DNA of 64,000 nt from Bugula neritina (taxonomy: Eukaryota; Bryozoa; Gymnolaemata; Cheilostomatida; Bugulidae). Under the pieces are notes generated by a model. It did not search any database and was not told where the DNA came from. It was given only the letters and a program-made list of their open reading frames with translations. The DNA is taken from contig OZ037768.1 in the NCBI GenBank assembly GCA_964035545.1, positions 19,261,700-19,325,699 of the forward strand, read 5' to 3'. How positions within the stretch are numbered: position 1 is the first letter of the stretch; every line of letters starts with the position of its first letter. The position numbers and the translations under genes were made by a program. Positions 19,119 to 37,281 of the stretch are shown one piece after another.

Positions 19119-19328
19119 TAAAAACTCATTCAAGTTTATAGTCACCATCTTTGTGAGAAAACCCCTGATGAAAAGGATTTTGGCAAAATCAGGAAAAGAA
19201 CTTATTCAGATAAGGCACATGCAGGAGCAATTATGACTGAATGCTCTTCCTAACATCACCAATAGCCTTTAATTTTTGGAGTTCGAACCCATGAATTCGC
19301 ACTTACAAGTCCCTAGACCACGGCTGCT
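19119..19328 (-). mobile_element. SINE copy 2 (tRNA-derived)
   Basis: Reading the minus strand, the head near 19328 gives AGCAGCCGTGGTCTAGGG (box A-like) followed by GGGTTCGAAC (box B-like), then the shared body. The right arm of the inverted duplication lacks it. Confidence 0.75.
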
Positions 19329-20324
19329 TTATGGTAGTTCAAATACCAAGTGCATGTATTGCTAATTACTTATAGCACTTAGTATAAGTTAATCTTCACA
19401 GCTAACTTATCTAACTTCATTGCAGCTGGATGGTGGTTTCGTAGCTGTCACATGGCCAATCTGAACGGAGTTTGGTATTTACCTGGCACTTCACCCTTTG
19501 CACGAGGCATCGTATGGGAAAGCTGAAAAGGGTTTCGCTACTCCCTTAAAGCCACCACAATGATGGTTACTTAAGATGATAATACTCTGTAATTATTTAT
19601 GAAAAGTAGTGTTAAATATTACTACTAGTAAGAAGCTATAATAAGAAGCACAACTAAATCCTAGATGCTATGATAGTCTGGGGAATTGCAAGAATTGACT
19701 GAACATGGAGATGCGCTTCAAAAGGCTGTTTTTCCTATTTAAAAAATCAATATAGTGATGTTTATTTATTTGGGCCTGAGCACTACAATTTTAAGTCCTT
19801 ATATACTATGTATATTATATCAAATTTCTAAGGATTAAATGTTTTTCATACAATACCAGAAACAAAGCATATAGTGGGGGTGCCAACATGCAAAAATGGG
19901 CGGGTGGAGCACATCAATACTAACCTATATTTCTAAGGATTAAATGTTTTTCATATTCCCGAACCAAAACATCAAAGCATAATATATAATAATTATTCCA
20001 CTAGAATGATTTTCTTTTTTGAAGTTTTAGCATAAGATCAATGTCAATATTTGTCAAAAATATAATATTACTAAAGAAATTTAGTTACATTGATAATATA
20101 TCAAATATGTGACAAAGCTATTGTTTATTGTGGAGTTCTCATAAATCTCCAAGCCAACAAAACTTAATTTATGAATACATAAAAGCTTGATATGCCCATT
20201 TCCTGCTTAAAATTTCAAAATAGGAGTAAATCGTTATTTATAGTTATATATAAATTTACAAAGTTATTCAAAGATAACCATCACGTAGCTTGCATTAGGT
20301 GCAGCTGCATGCCCTTTACTAAAA

Positions 20325-23300
20325 ATGCATTTTTTTTCAATACTAGCAGTTTCGTTTGTAATAAATCTCTTGGCATGCATAACCCTACAAAACTCTGCCA
20401 ACTATCACTTCACCTATATAATGAAAATCAGAGATGAATCTATGTGGACACCATATAGACTAGTAGAAGGTAATGTGTATAAAATATTATATAGCCGTGA
20501 CTATTATACATACAGTACTTTATATATACAATATACAGCTATAATATAGTGTATTACAGTTATATGTAGTTATCTATATTATGCTACCATATAGAGTAAA
20601 TACTTATAAAAATATGTTAGGCATTCTATCATATTACCTGTTGCTGGCTAGATATAATACATATAATATACAACAGATCTGCAAAAACATGCTGTTTTTT
20701 CTTTACTGAGGTATATCGAAGTATCTTGAATGCGGAAACTTCTATTATAGTTCATAGCGATAATCAACTATAATATATAGCAGAGATTAGAACATAATAT
20801 GGCAAATGTTGTAAATAACTACTAGGAGTTCAATTTCAGTTACTTGCTTATATTTTTTGATATAGCTATATATTAATTTATTTGCTTTTGTGAAATGTAC
20901 TTCAGATGTTCCCTCTTTGTCTGTATGCGCACTCTCGTGTCTAGAAGATAAGGAATGTGTTGCTACTCTGTACGATGTTTCCCTAAAAGATTGTCAACTT
21001 TCCACCTGCCCTCTAGATCTGTATTTTAGTGGTAGCAGCACAAATTTGGTTTGTATGCAAATTGATAACAAGGTATCTTAATTAGGTCAATAAAAATCTA
21101 AAAGAATTTAAAGAAAAATGAATAAATATAATACTTTTTTTAGGATTCAACCGGTTACGTGCATGATATGAGAATATTTTATCTAAAGTTTTTCTACATG
21201 TAAATGCCATTGGAGCTACTGAAAATTAACAGGAAATTTTGCAAAATAATAAGCTTGATGAAATAGAAAATCTAATATATTCAAAGTAATTTATGTATCT
21301 GCGTCAATAACTGCACCATTGTCACTTACAGTTAGAGACTGCAGATAATCAAAAATTTTACCAATTATATAGACTGTCACCAAATTTAAGCTGTCACTAG
21401 CTATAAATACTTTCACCTGTTAAAAGCTGTCACTATAGCTAGATAGTGTCACATATAGACTGTCACCTGTTATAGACTGTCATTATTTATTATAAAAGCT
21501 GTCACTATAATTACATTATATATAGCTATATATAGCTTTATTAGCTTAAATAGAAAAAAAAACCGGAGGCAATTTTTCTCTAGTTATTTTCTCTCAAATT
21601 GAGAATGATATAGTGATTTTTTACTGGCTGGAAAACCCTTTGCATGTTATAAAAATTGCTTTATAAAACTAAAAGCAGCTTATCATGGCTTTCCAGATTT
21701 TAATCTAAAAATTTTTTTGAAATAAAGTTGAGGTAAAGAAATTTATTGAAAAATGAAGTCTTGCTTTTATTAAAATAAGATTTAAAATGCAATAACAGAG
21801 GCACATTGAGAGCAGGTGACAATTTGCAGTTTACATATTTAAAATCTGTTGTATATCAAAACTTTCTAAAATACCGATAAGTCTGGTGACAACAGTTTAT
21901 GTGACTCAATCACTTGATGTTAAGTGTCAAAGTGTCAATTTTTGTATGTAGCTCAGAGCTTGAGACCCATAGCTGTTTGACATCACATATCTAATATTCA
22001 GATTTCTTAGGCACTATGAGGTTTCACTTGCATTAATGTTTTTCAAAAAGCTTCAAATGCATGGCACTTATATCTTTCCTTCAGTAAGTTATAATAATTA
22101 TTTACATACAATATTTGAAGTCATTTTCACATGATGACTTAGTTAGAGCTCTTAAAATGACTTTTAATGGTAATAAAATTACAACACAAGAGTATTTCAA
22201 TTTTCAACTCAGAAAAAAAGTTTTTGCTTTGATTTGATTAACGAAAAGCTTCTTTTAATAAAAAAAAAAATTTTTGTAATTAGAGCAGCTATATAGGCTA
22301 TATGTTTTTGAAATTTGTTGTTATGGCTTCATATATCTTAATCAAGATTTTTATTTTGTTCTAAGTGATGTATTAACTTCACAATATTTTTAAAATTCAA
22401 AGTTTGTAAGAATTGATTTGTTTTGGGTTAAACTGGAGGATGTTGTATTCTTACCTTAATATGAAGATGTGGACGTGGCGGTTAATGACAAAATACGTTA
22501 ACAGTAGTAGAACAAGAATTTAAAAGTATTACTATGGCTGGCCAGCCGAAACCTAAACTCAACTTGACTAACATTCGAATTTCCAGGTTCTGCCCCGCTG
22601 GGGGTCATATCCGCTTAGCCGCGGTCCTCTTTTTCCGACCTCCGGTGTGGCATTGTAACACTAAACACAGCAGAGGATGAATAAAAGTATATCCAATTAT
22701 GTGCTGATTTAAATCAGCATGCAGATGGTTTTCTAAGCATTGCTAACTTTTTGAGCTTGTCTCCTAAACAATAGTGCAGATGTTTTTGATTCAATGATAA
22801 AACTCATATAATAAATTCTTTTTAGATATATCTTGAAAACATTCAGAGAGGATTTGGAAATCAAAGTTCATATATAGGTAAGGAATGCTACCACTGCAAC
22901 AGAATAGCTATTATACTTAATATTTAAATGGTCAAGAAACCAAGGAAATTTAGGCTTGTTTTAATTATATTATTAGTTTTTTGTAGTCAATTTTAGAGTT
23001 GAAATTTTTAATTTTATTTGCCTGTGGCATAAAGGAGTATAATTTATGCTTCCAAGTTACTGCATGGCATGGCATAGTAGTTTTTAGCAATTTTATTTTA
23101 TAACTGAAAACTGGTTTATGCACTGATATTGTCATGCAAATAAAACTTTAATGAGTAAATAAATCACTATGCTTCATTTAAAATACTATATACATACTAA
23201 GTTCTGATGTCGAGCACACATTGAATTAGTAATGCCCACAGTATAATCAACTATACTCGTAGCTGGCAAGCACTGTCTTTTTCTTCCACTTAACTTTTCC

Positions 23301-25973
23301 TATAGTTCAACAGCGTTCAACAGCAAGTAAAGGATAATGTAATTTTAGAAATAGTATATCATCACTTTAAAATGCTTTTACTAACGACATACTAAATTCT
23401 CTACAAATCTACCCATGAATGTATAAGCTTCTGTTTGTCTATTTAAACCTGAAAGAGAAATGTTTATGGTTTAGAATTTCATATGTAGATTGTCAAGAAG
23501 CATTTGAGTCTGGAGAGAGATGTCCAGGTGTCTATACACTGAGAGATCCAGATACCTCTATGGAGTTTGATGTATACTGTGAGTTTGACAGAGAACATGG
23601 CTGGACTGTAATACAGAGAAGACTGGATGGTTCTGTTGACTTCTACAGAGGTTGGGATGATTATGTGGCTGGATTTGGTAACCTGTCACGAGAATACTGG
23701 CTAGGTTAGTTTTAATAAGAATGTATTTAAATTTTGGTGAATTCCATATTGTATTGTGAGTCAATATTCTGCAGTTTTATATCTAGCAAAATTTGATACG
23801 AATTATTATTTGTGTAAATCCAAAGATCCTGGTTTTGTGTGTGCATTTCAAAAGAAATTATGATTTAATTATCTATAACATGCAAATATTTAAAAAATCA
23901 GGCTGTAATAAAAAATTATGTTTTCATGTTGAGAGCGCTATTCACTATTGCATGGGGGATTATAATTAATACGATTGATTTAATGAAAATACTAATACAT
24001 TACTATATATAATATTTTTACTAATACTATTCATTGCTTTGCTACTGAATGGTTAAATTACTATATATATAATACTATAAAACTAGCAATATTATGTCGA
24101 CTGCTGCTGGTCTATATACAGCATGTAAACAACTATATGATTGGATAACTAAGAGCTGAGCTATTTTTCTTTGCTTTATATAGTAATTATGTTCATCTAC
24201 ACTTTGAATTCTAATTTGTATACAGTAGAATTATTTCAAAACATAAAATATATAAGTGATGCTGCATTATATTCAATAAGGTTTGAATAACATTCACTAT
24301 CTGAGCAAAACCAACAGACAGTTGAGTGTCTATCTTAAAACGCATGAGGGAGAAGTAGGTTATGCCAACTATTCCACTTTCTACATTAGTGACAGCTCTA
24401 CCAACTACATATTGACAGTGAGTGCAATTATTGTTGATTTATGTAATTTAACGTATGTAGAGTCATGTGGTATCTCAGTCTCGTCTGTTAAATACGTACT
24501 GTATATAATCTGCATGTATACATGTCTATATATAATATCAATATACTTGTGATCTGCACTATACATGAATATTTTCTCAAAGTTTATACAAAATATAAAC
24601 ATGTGTAGTATATAGGCTATTATAAAGTAGCTTTGTTAACCTGGAAAACAAAACTATACATTAATTACAGCCAGAAAATTAAAATATAAACGTGTGATAA
24701 TTAAGTGTTTGTTTACAATTAGGGAGCAGCTGGGTTAAGGGTTAGACCGGTTGTCTAGTGAACACAAAGTTACGAGTTTGAGTCCCGAAAAGGGTCATTT
24801 TAACACACGCCTCAAACAGAAATCTATAAATATTAAAGAAATTAGGTTATGTCAAATTCTTTACTATTGCATCTAAACTCAAATACTATACAGGTTTTTC
24901 AATTAAAAGCATTAAACAAAATAACTAAGATATAAGATATTCATTACCATGCAGATTCTGGAATAATAAAAATTTAGAGCAAATATATGGATATATAATA
25001 TTTAGCTTTAGGGGTGGTTAAATGTCTCAATACTGGTGAAATATACATTTAACTATATAAAAATGAATTAATACATATTTTTTCAGTTTTGTTTCAATTT
25101 ACAACTATAATGATTTATAGATTTGTAAAGTCTCATTGCAAAGCTGCGGGATAAAAAATTTACAATTTCTTACTGCTTTAAGTTTGCTAAAAGCATTTGC
25201 CGCAGCTATATAACTGCGAATTTGGGTTTCAGCAATTTTCACTTGAAATTCAAGCATTAAAAAGTAATGTTTGCCCTTTTAGTTTAGTGGGTATAGTGGC
25301 AACACCTCAAACTCTCTGTCTCAAAATGGATCAGCATTTACTACAAAAGACAAAGATTATGATGATCGTAGTGATAACTGTGCTGTGACCTTCACAGGTA
25401 AGGTCACCAGACTAAACGCCACAAAATCTGATATGCAGCATGTAGGACCTAGAAGGCTAAAAGTAACCATGCTTAATGCCTTACAGAAAAATTAAAGCAA
25501 GCCAAGCAAAAACTCTCAGTTTTCACGCATGCATATGCAATTGTCTTCATTTTACTACGTAAAAGTGAGACTTGAAAACACACATGAGAATCTAAATAAT
25601 AATAAACATTGCTCTTAGGTGTCATGGTATTCTGGTACATCTGTATTATGAAGTGGAATAATGTTCAGTATGTGTTGCGCCAGTAATATATTACATTTGC
25701 ATGAAAACTAAACTTTAAACTCAAGTACTCAATTTTGGTTCTATATAATAAAATGTTTAAAGTATAAACTAATTTCACACTTGACTAAAATATACGGTGT
25801 TTTTAGGAGCTTGGTGGTACCAGGCATGTCATTCTAGTAACTTGAATGGTGTTTGGTATCCTGCCAACTCATCAGGTGGGGACAATGCGCCATTTGGTAC
25901 GGGCATCACGTGGAATCATTGGAAAGGAATACGCTACTCACTCAAAGCTACAACTATGAAAGTCACAAGGTAA
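20325..25973 (+). CDS. FReD gene C: secreted PAN-like/fibrinogen-domain lectin, 7 exons
   Basis: Exons 20325-20469, 20906-21072, 22826-22877, 23489-23704, 24281-24417, 25283-25397 and 25807-25973 give 332 residues with consistent phases and GT-AG introns. Residues 1-24 (MHFFSILAVSFV...) are a signal peptide. Exon 2 encodes a Cys-rich module (VCALSCLEDKECVATLYD...CQLSTC). Exon 3 is a short linker (IYLENIQRGFGNQ). Exons 4-7 are the fibrinogen domain: DCQEAFESG, YCEFD, GWTVIQRRLDG, an acidic Ca2+-site loop (KDKDYDD) next to NCA, and GAWWYQACHSSNLNG. It ends KATTMKVTR. A TATATAAA lies about 78 bp upstream and AATAAA at about 26008. The product is expected to be an extracellular lectin. It is the intact member of the C/D inverted pair. 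Intron 2 holds a 230-bp insertion. Confidence 0.92.
22443..22672. mobile_element. 230-bp insertion with a 7-bp target-site duplication
   Basis: GAGGATG occurs at 22436-22442 and again at 22673-22679. The right arm has the empty site with a single GAGGATG joining the same flanks (about 44.21 kb). The insert is richer in GC than its surroundings and has no coding potential. A B-box-like ATTCGAATTTCC suggests a SINE, not established. Confidence 0.8.
24724..24800 (+). mobile_element. tRNA-like SINE head
   Basis: GGTTAAGGGTTAGACCGG followed by GAGTTTGAGTCCCGA resembles tRNA boxes A and B, but cannot be folded into a full tRNA by eye. It sits in intron 5 of gene C, in a stretch of about 0.57 kb with no counterpart in gene D. 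Confidence 0.5.
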
Positions 25974-27009
25974 CAATCCTATAAACTGCTTCTCACAAAA
26001 AGAGGTTTTAATAAAAAACAGATGATTGTAAAATATTTTTTACTTTTCAAAAATGGCTGAAAACGATGCAGGATTATACTACATGCATTACCTCCAGAGT
26101 CAAACTAGTATTGAATACAGTCAACAGATTTTATCAACAAACCTATGCATCTGCATGTTCATACAAATGTATCAAAGTTATGCTAAGTTACACTTAGATT
26201 GTAGAGCTATAAGTCAGTTGGTTTGTGCAGTATGCTTGCCTTACTATGTAATGCTAATTGTCAATGCAATGTTTTAGAGTATAGAAAGAGAATCAGCAAA
26301 AACAGTTATTCTCAGCACCTACAACTGAAAACACCAGAACTGGCTATAGATTCCTTATATTCAACTAGATCACTAAAACAATGAACTATAGTTTACCATA
26401 AATATAATCATTATATTAAGTGACATTAAGTGCCATGTTAAGATAACTTATTATCTAAGCTAATATTATTGTGTTTATGTTTATGTGTAATTTGTGCCAG
26501 TGACTAGTGATGTTCAATTTTTACTAAAAGCTGTTCTTTTTTTAGACATACTAATAATTGCTAGTTTTATTGCAACAAATTTGGTAACAATTTTTATTCT
26601 ATTTATTGCTAGTAAAATAATATAAATACCCTATATTTGTAGAAGTTGTAAGATTAACACCAACATTGTCACAGGAAAATTGATTGAGTGCTCTAATCAT
26701 TATATTATTTCAAATACATCTATCTATATCAAATTATTTCTATATAGTAAATAAAGTTATATATAGCATATAATCAATTGCATTATTTACTGAACAGATT
26801 TATCTAGCTAAATATTTACAACAATATAATGTACATTGATTGCTTAGCAAAACTAATGTTTATTTTGGAACTCTTCGATACAATAACAACATGAAATACA
26901 TTATAAACATTGATGCAGCAATTTCCTGCATAAGGTTGTTGAATTTGTGATTTCAAGAGTCTAAACCTGCAGACTGCGTTGTAATCTTTACTTCAACTCC
27001 ATTAGCGAT

Positions 27010-27300
27010 ACTGTAGTGGTTAGCGAAGCGTACTCATCATGCACATGTAGAATAGCCAATAGTACTGAAGCACGTGATTACCCCCTGCGGAGCAGAATGC
27101 TTCCGGAGAACTGATAGAGTAGTGCGTTGATTGATGTAGTAGGTTGAAATAGACTGTAAATGTATTGTGGACACTAGATGTGTCTCTCTATCTTATTTTG
27201 TATGTATGTAATTAAATATAGTTTTTTTATCACGCTATTCTCTGAGTAATTCTTAGAACTATTAACCAAACAAGAGCATCATTTCACACACGGAATCCAC
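27010..27300 (+). mobile_element. Possible LTR-like insertion in the left arm
   Basis: The block from about TGTAGTGGTTAGCGAAGCG to ...CATTTCACACA has no counterpart in the right arm, whose homology resumes near 27370. TG...CA-like ends and higher GC suggest a solo LTR; no target duplication was identified. Confidence 0.3.
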
Positions 27301-27640
27301 CCTAAACAATAATGGACAGAATTATTACAATACCGATAGCCAAGTTTGCGAGTATGGATGTAAACAACTAGAGTACTGTAAACAGTAGTATATTTTTATA
27401 TATAAAATGCAACCTATAAAAAATTAATTATCTAGCTGCACATACACCTGCTAATAACCGTTTTAGATTAAAAAAGTTCCACCACATCAAAATCAAGTTA
27501 AATATAGTTTACTATTATTCTACAAATAAGTTATATTGTCATGTGCATAATCTTTATGCAACAAAGTAAAGCTACAAGCAATACAATTAAAGCTTAGCTT
27601 ACTTCTTTTTTAGTTTCTTATATGTTGCCTCACACAGCAA

Positions 27641-27823
27641 ATGATCGCTATAAAAAACACTTGCAAAAAATATTCTGTAAAAACATGCTTATGTTTAAAA
27701 AATAAGAAGTGTGTTGAGAATACTATAAGCTGCGTGAATAATGATTCGCTAAAAGATTGTCAACTTTCTACATGCCCTCAAAATATGTATGCAATGGTTT
27801 GTATATGTAAATTGATAAAAAGT
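27641..27823 (+). pseudogene. Relic FReD exon 2 (left arm)
   Basis: The translation keeps SLKDCQLSTCP and KKCVE, matching exon 2 of gene C, but the first Cys pair and the acceptor context are degraded. No companion exons 1 or 3-7 were found nearby. The mirrored relic lies at about 38781-38950 on the minus strand, so the decay or isolation began before the inverted duplication. Confidence 0.7.
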
Positions 27824-29171
27824 ATGCTTTTGTTGAGTTGAGCAAGTTAAATAAAAACTAAGGTGAAAGTTCTTATTTACTGTATCTCCTATAATATACC
27901 TATAACTGTAATTGAAGAGCTATACATGTCAAATGTTAAATGTTGACAGTCTTCAAAAATTCGTCTTCATGTGTTTTTCGATCAAGCATGCTACTTGATT
28001 TGATAAATTTTGTTGAACACTTATATGAGTCAGAGAAGCCTTTCAAAGTTGATCTGTGTTTTGGTAAATGTTGTGCTGCTTTATTGGACATGCATATATA
28101 GTCAATGAGGTGATATGATGCTAAAGTTCAAATAATTTTTTCCAATACATGGCTTTTGGTTTACATCCAGTTTTGATTCAATACCATAACTTTACGATAT
28201 TATAGGCAAATATTTGCCCATAAAAATTGTTAAAAGAACCCAGCTTGTAAGATTCAGCTTACAAGTGCCATTTATTAAAGCGATCAACCAAGCAATTCAA
28301 TAACCATGCAGGAGATCTAAAGTTATGTTAACTTACACAATGGAACTTACTACAAAAAGCTCTCAGCTATAGCAATGGGAATTTAATATTTACTCTTCAA
28401 ATTGAAAACCTATATATAGTATAAATGTTTGTGAATGCACGTATTGTTTATTTATTAGATTCTGTTTTATTTCTATTGATTTATGAACAACCTTCGCTAT
28501 TTCACTAGATAAGCTGGTGTAAAATTTACAATTTTGTTGTCTATTATTATATATGGCAGTAATCACAGCACATGCAACACACACCAACACATTGTTAAAA
28601 TGTTTATATATGGAGTTCAGGTTAAATTATATAGCCGCTATATAATATATTAGCTTTGAGCACTGAAATGGTCTATGTAGGTATATTATATGTTATTGCA
28701 GCAACATCAATAACAAACTCAATAACAAAATATATAAGTATTGAACAGAAGTAATATCTAGGTGTAGTTGTATTAATAGACAAATATTATTCACAGTGCT
28801 ATGTTTGCATTAATATCTCAAAGTTCATGTAAAATTACAAACATGTATTTTATTTCAAAAAGCATCAAAAGCTGCATAAAAATAGAAGATCAATATTTCA
28901 ATCTAAATATAGCTCCACTTCAATATTTCTGCAACTTTGTAAGTTTTGATCTGTTGTGTTGCTTAAGCAACAAGCAAAGCCTTCCAGGAAATGGAAATCT
29001 TTTACTTTCATTGATGTTCCTTTCTGCGGCAAATAACTATACTGTATAATACTAATAACAAATAGCTTGAAATCAATTATATAACTGTTTGACTGTGATA
29101 TCTGAATTCTAATAACACTCAGCAGGCACACCTAAGCGAAAACACAAGCTTTTCTCTTATTTTGAATTATA

Positions 29172-34876
<5,705 letters not shown>

Positions 34877-36360
34877 AGGTTTCCTCTAAATTTTTTAAAT
34901 ATTATGCTGTTTCTTTCGACATGACTTGTTTATTTATATGAGTCGCAATTTTATTTTGATTGTATGTATGTCTATAATATGGTGTTTCAATTAAAGTCAA
35001 AACATGTTGTAGGAAAAATTATAAAAATATAATTATTGTTTTCGAAATTTGTTAGCATGACTTTTGGTCAATTTCTGTATACAGAACACATAAAGAGTCT
35101 AGTAATAGTGTTATTAACTATGCAACATATTTTGCTGATTTAGTTGCATGAACCTTAAATTATTTCCATGTTAATATAGCAATTTAATGAGAGTGCTTAG
35201 CATAAGCTGCAACACAGTAGTTCATAAAACATACTAATTGTGCTTATATATACAGCATATACTAACTTTGATTGAATATTAACTGCAGCTAGAACATTAA
35301 ATGGAGGGCATAGACATTTGGAAATGAATAAGAAATCAATAAAGCTCATTTCACCTTTATAATAATGTTTTCAAAGTTTAAATGTTGAGTTATAGAATTT
35401 AATTAAAGGAAATAGCTTTGTATTTTGAAATTCAACTGCTCTTAAAAACATAAATAATCATCTTATATATTTAAACAGTAAAGTTTCTATAACAGCATTG
35501 TCGTAATTAAACAGCAACCATGGTTAATTAGAAAATCAACAAACTTGTAAAATCACATCTGCTCACAATCAAAGTTTGCTCAGCAATAATTTTGGGTTTA
35601 TTGAAGTGCCTAGAATGGTTGATATAAAAATGAAATCTACACAATATAGGTTCTCAGAAAACTATTTAAAATAATGGAGTCACTTAACGCTCATACTGGA
35701 ATAGATGGAATCGGATTTGGTGGTCAGTTTTGCTTATTAGCAAGTGTTGAGGTTTTATTGCAAATTTTTAAACACAATTTCTTTGCTAAAATATGTGAAT
35801 ATTTGTCTCAGGTGCTTAGTCAATATATGTGGAGTTGATGATTTAAAACTTGCCTATAGTATCAATAGATGCATTTATACCTTTATAACCACATTAATTA
35901 GCAGTGACTATTATGTACATTATGCCATAATTAACTTGCTAATATTAAATAGTGCTTTCAAGTGTAGCAGCAAAGCAAGTTTGTCATGAGTCTGTTTAAG
36001 TTTCAAACTTGACTTGTCCGTGAAAAGTCTTCTTCTAAAATCCTTGAACTCTAAAATCATTATAAGAAGAATTAGTGACCGCCTTCCACATTCATTTTGC
36101 TTGTATTTTACTTGGGCAAAGAATGATTAGAAACAACAAATGAAAATTATAAAAGTGTAGAAAGTTAACAGAAGTTTATAAACTGTGTTTAAATATCAAA
36201 AAAAATTAATTAAGTTAATATTAACATTAAGACACCTTTTCATCATACTTTTAACAAGATAATGTCAATGACTTATTACAAGGAACGCTCAGCCTATGGA
36301 AAGCTAAGTATCTCTTGTGATGCTGATTTCAAGTGAAGGTTCCATAGATCCTGCTTCACA
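34877..36360. other. Gene-free stretch downstream of F
   Basis: Contains an ATTAAA-type poly(A) candidate at about 34990 for gene F. Otherwise only an 81-codon frame (35744-35989) without a recognisable domain. Further exons of the minus-strand collagen-like gene could lie here but were not recognised. Confidence 0.4.
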
Positions 36361-36871
36361 TACCTGGATTTCTGGGATTGCCTAGAACTCCGGGCTTGCC
36401 TGGCTTGCCTGGCTTGCCTGGCTTGCCTGGCTTGCCTGGCTTGCCTGGCTTGCCTACATCTCCGGGTTCACCAGAATCGCCTGGTTTACCTAGAACTCCC
36501 GGTTTGCCTAGAAATCTGAGCTTGCCTGGTTTTTCGGGCTTGTGTGGCCTGACAATGAGCCATAAATATACCCAAATATTCGATATGAACAATACTCCAA
36601 TACAAAAAATGTAAAATCCTTTTGTGGCCAAACTCCTCTGAAAACTTGGCCAAAAAATGCTTTGCTGGCTTCTAAATTTCAGATGGGAAGTTGTGTCCTC
36701 GTGTCTGCAAAAAAGCTTTAAAAGTGGTTGAATACATAAAAAAATCCTTTTAACGGGTAAAATATAAACTGTGCAGTTGTTTTCTTGACTTTTCCTACAA
36801 AAACAAGCTAATTTGCAACAAAAATTAAAAAATGGGCTATCCAGACCCGAAGTACCTACTAAAACATACAT
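36361..36871 (-). CDS. Collagen-like exon with a membrane segment (partial gene)
   Basis: A minus-strand frame runs from ATG at 36871 to a good donor (CCAG/GTATGTG) at 36361. It encodes a Cys-containing N-terminal part, a hydrophobic stretch (GFYIFCIGVLFISN... about residues 85-108) and then about 20 Gly-X-Y triplets, including repeated GKP units. This order fits a type II membrane collagen-like or collagen-containing lectin. No downstream exon or stop was recognised, so the gene is incomplete or an orphan fragment. The frame contains an acceptor-like TTTTTTGCAG before HEDTTSH (about 36708), so the true exon may start there and the upstream residues may be intronic. Confidence 0.5.
36394..36453. 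repeat. 9-bp minisatellite encoding GKP triplets
   Basis: About seven perfect CTTGCCTGG units on the plus strand; on the minus strand each encodes one Gly-Lys-Pro collagen triplet. Copy number is likely to vary between alleles. Confidence 0.9.
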
Positions 36872-37017
36872 TCAGCTGCTTTTATCTATAACTAAAGATT
36901 TGTAATTAGATTGACTAATTGATCTACTGGCACATCCACATGTGCAGTACATAACATAGAAGTGTAGAGCAGACAATTATTATCAATGTAATTAAAATTG
37001 TTAAACCTCCAATTGGC

Positions 37018-37280
<263 letters not shown>

Positions 37281-37281
<1 letters not shown>

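Larger units (their letters stand above)
14761..19574 (+). pseudogene. FReD pseudogene B (paralogue of gene A)
   Basis: Seven exon-equivalents match gene A: 14761-14908, 15571-15746, 16039-16090, 16449-16668, 17132-17270, 18556-18673 and 19426-19574. Signal peptide (MHNSVAILL...), Cys-rich module and fibrinogen segments are recognisable. Lesions: the exon 3 donor reads CT instead of GT (16091); a 4-bp GCAT insertion at 16595-16598 shifts frame and gives TGA at 16601; a 2-bp insertion near 17222 in exon 5; and a Trp codon changed to TGA at 19524 in exon 7. Two in-frame ATGs lie upstream (14719, 14755); 14761 aligns with the gene A start. No TATA box is visible at the position used in gene A. 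It could still be transcribed, but no full-length lectin is possible. Its last two exon-equivalents lie in the left arm of the inverted duplication. Confidence 0.88.
18058..28690 (+). repeat. Left arm of ~10-kb inverted duplication
   Basis: This span matches the reverse complement of about 37750-47850, exon by exon and across introns and intergenic DNA. It runs from intron 5 of B to beyond a relic exon 2. Limits were set by eye where similarity fades and are uncertain by some tens of bases. Left-arm-only material includes a CA-rich tract and SINE (18.7-19.3 kb), a 230-bp insertion at 22443 and an LTR-like insertion near 27.0-27.3 kb. Confidence 0.9.

Noticed and set aside
36378-36614. Plus-strand Pro/Leu/Gly-rich frame opposite the collagen-like exon
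   Set aside because: It is the antisense shadow of the Gly-X-Y repeat, which has the splice donor and the membrane segment on the minus strand.
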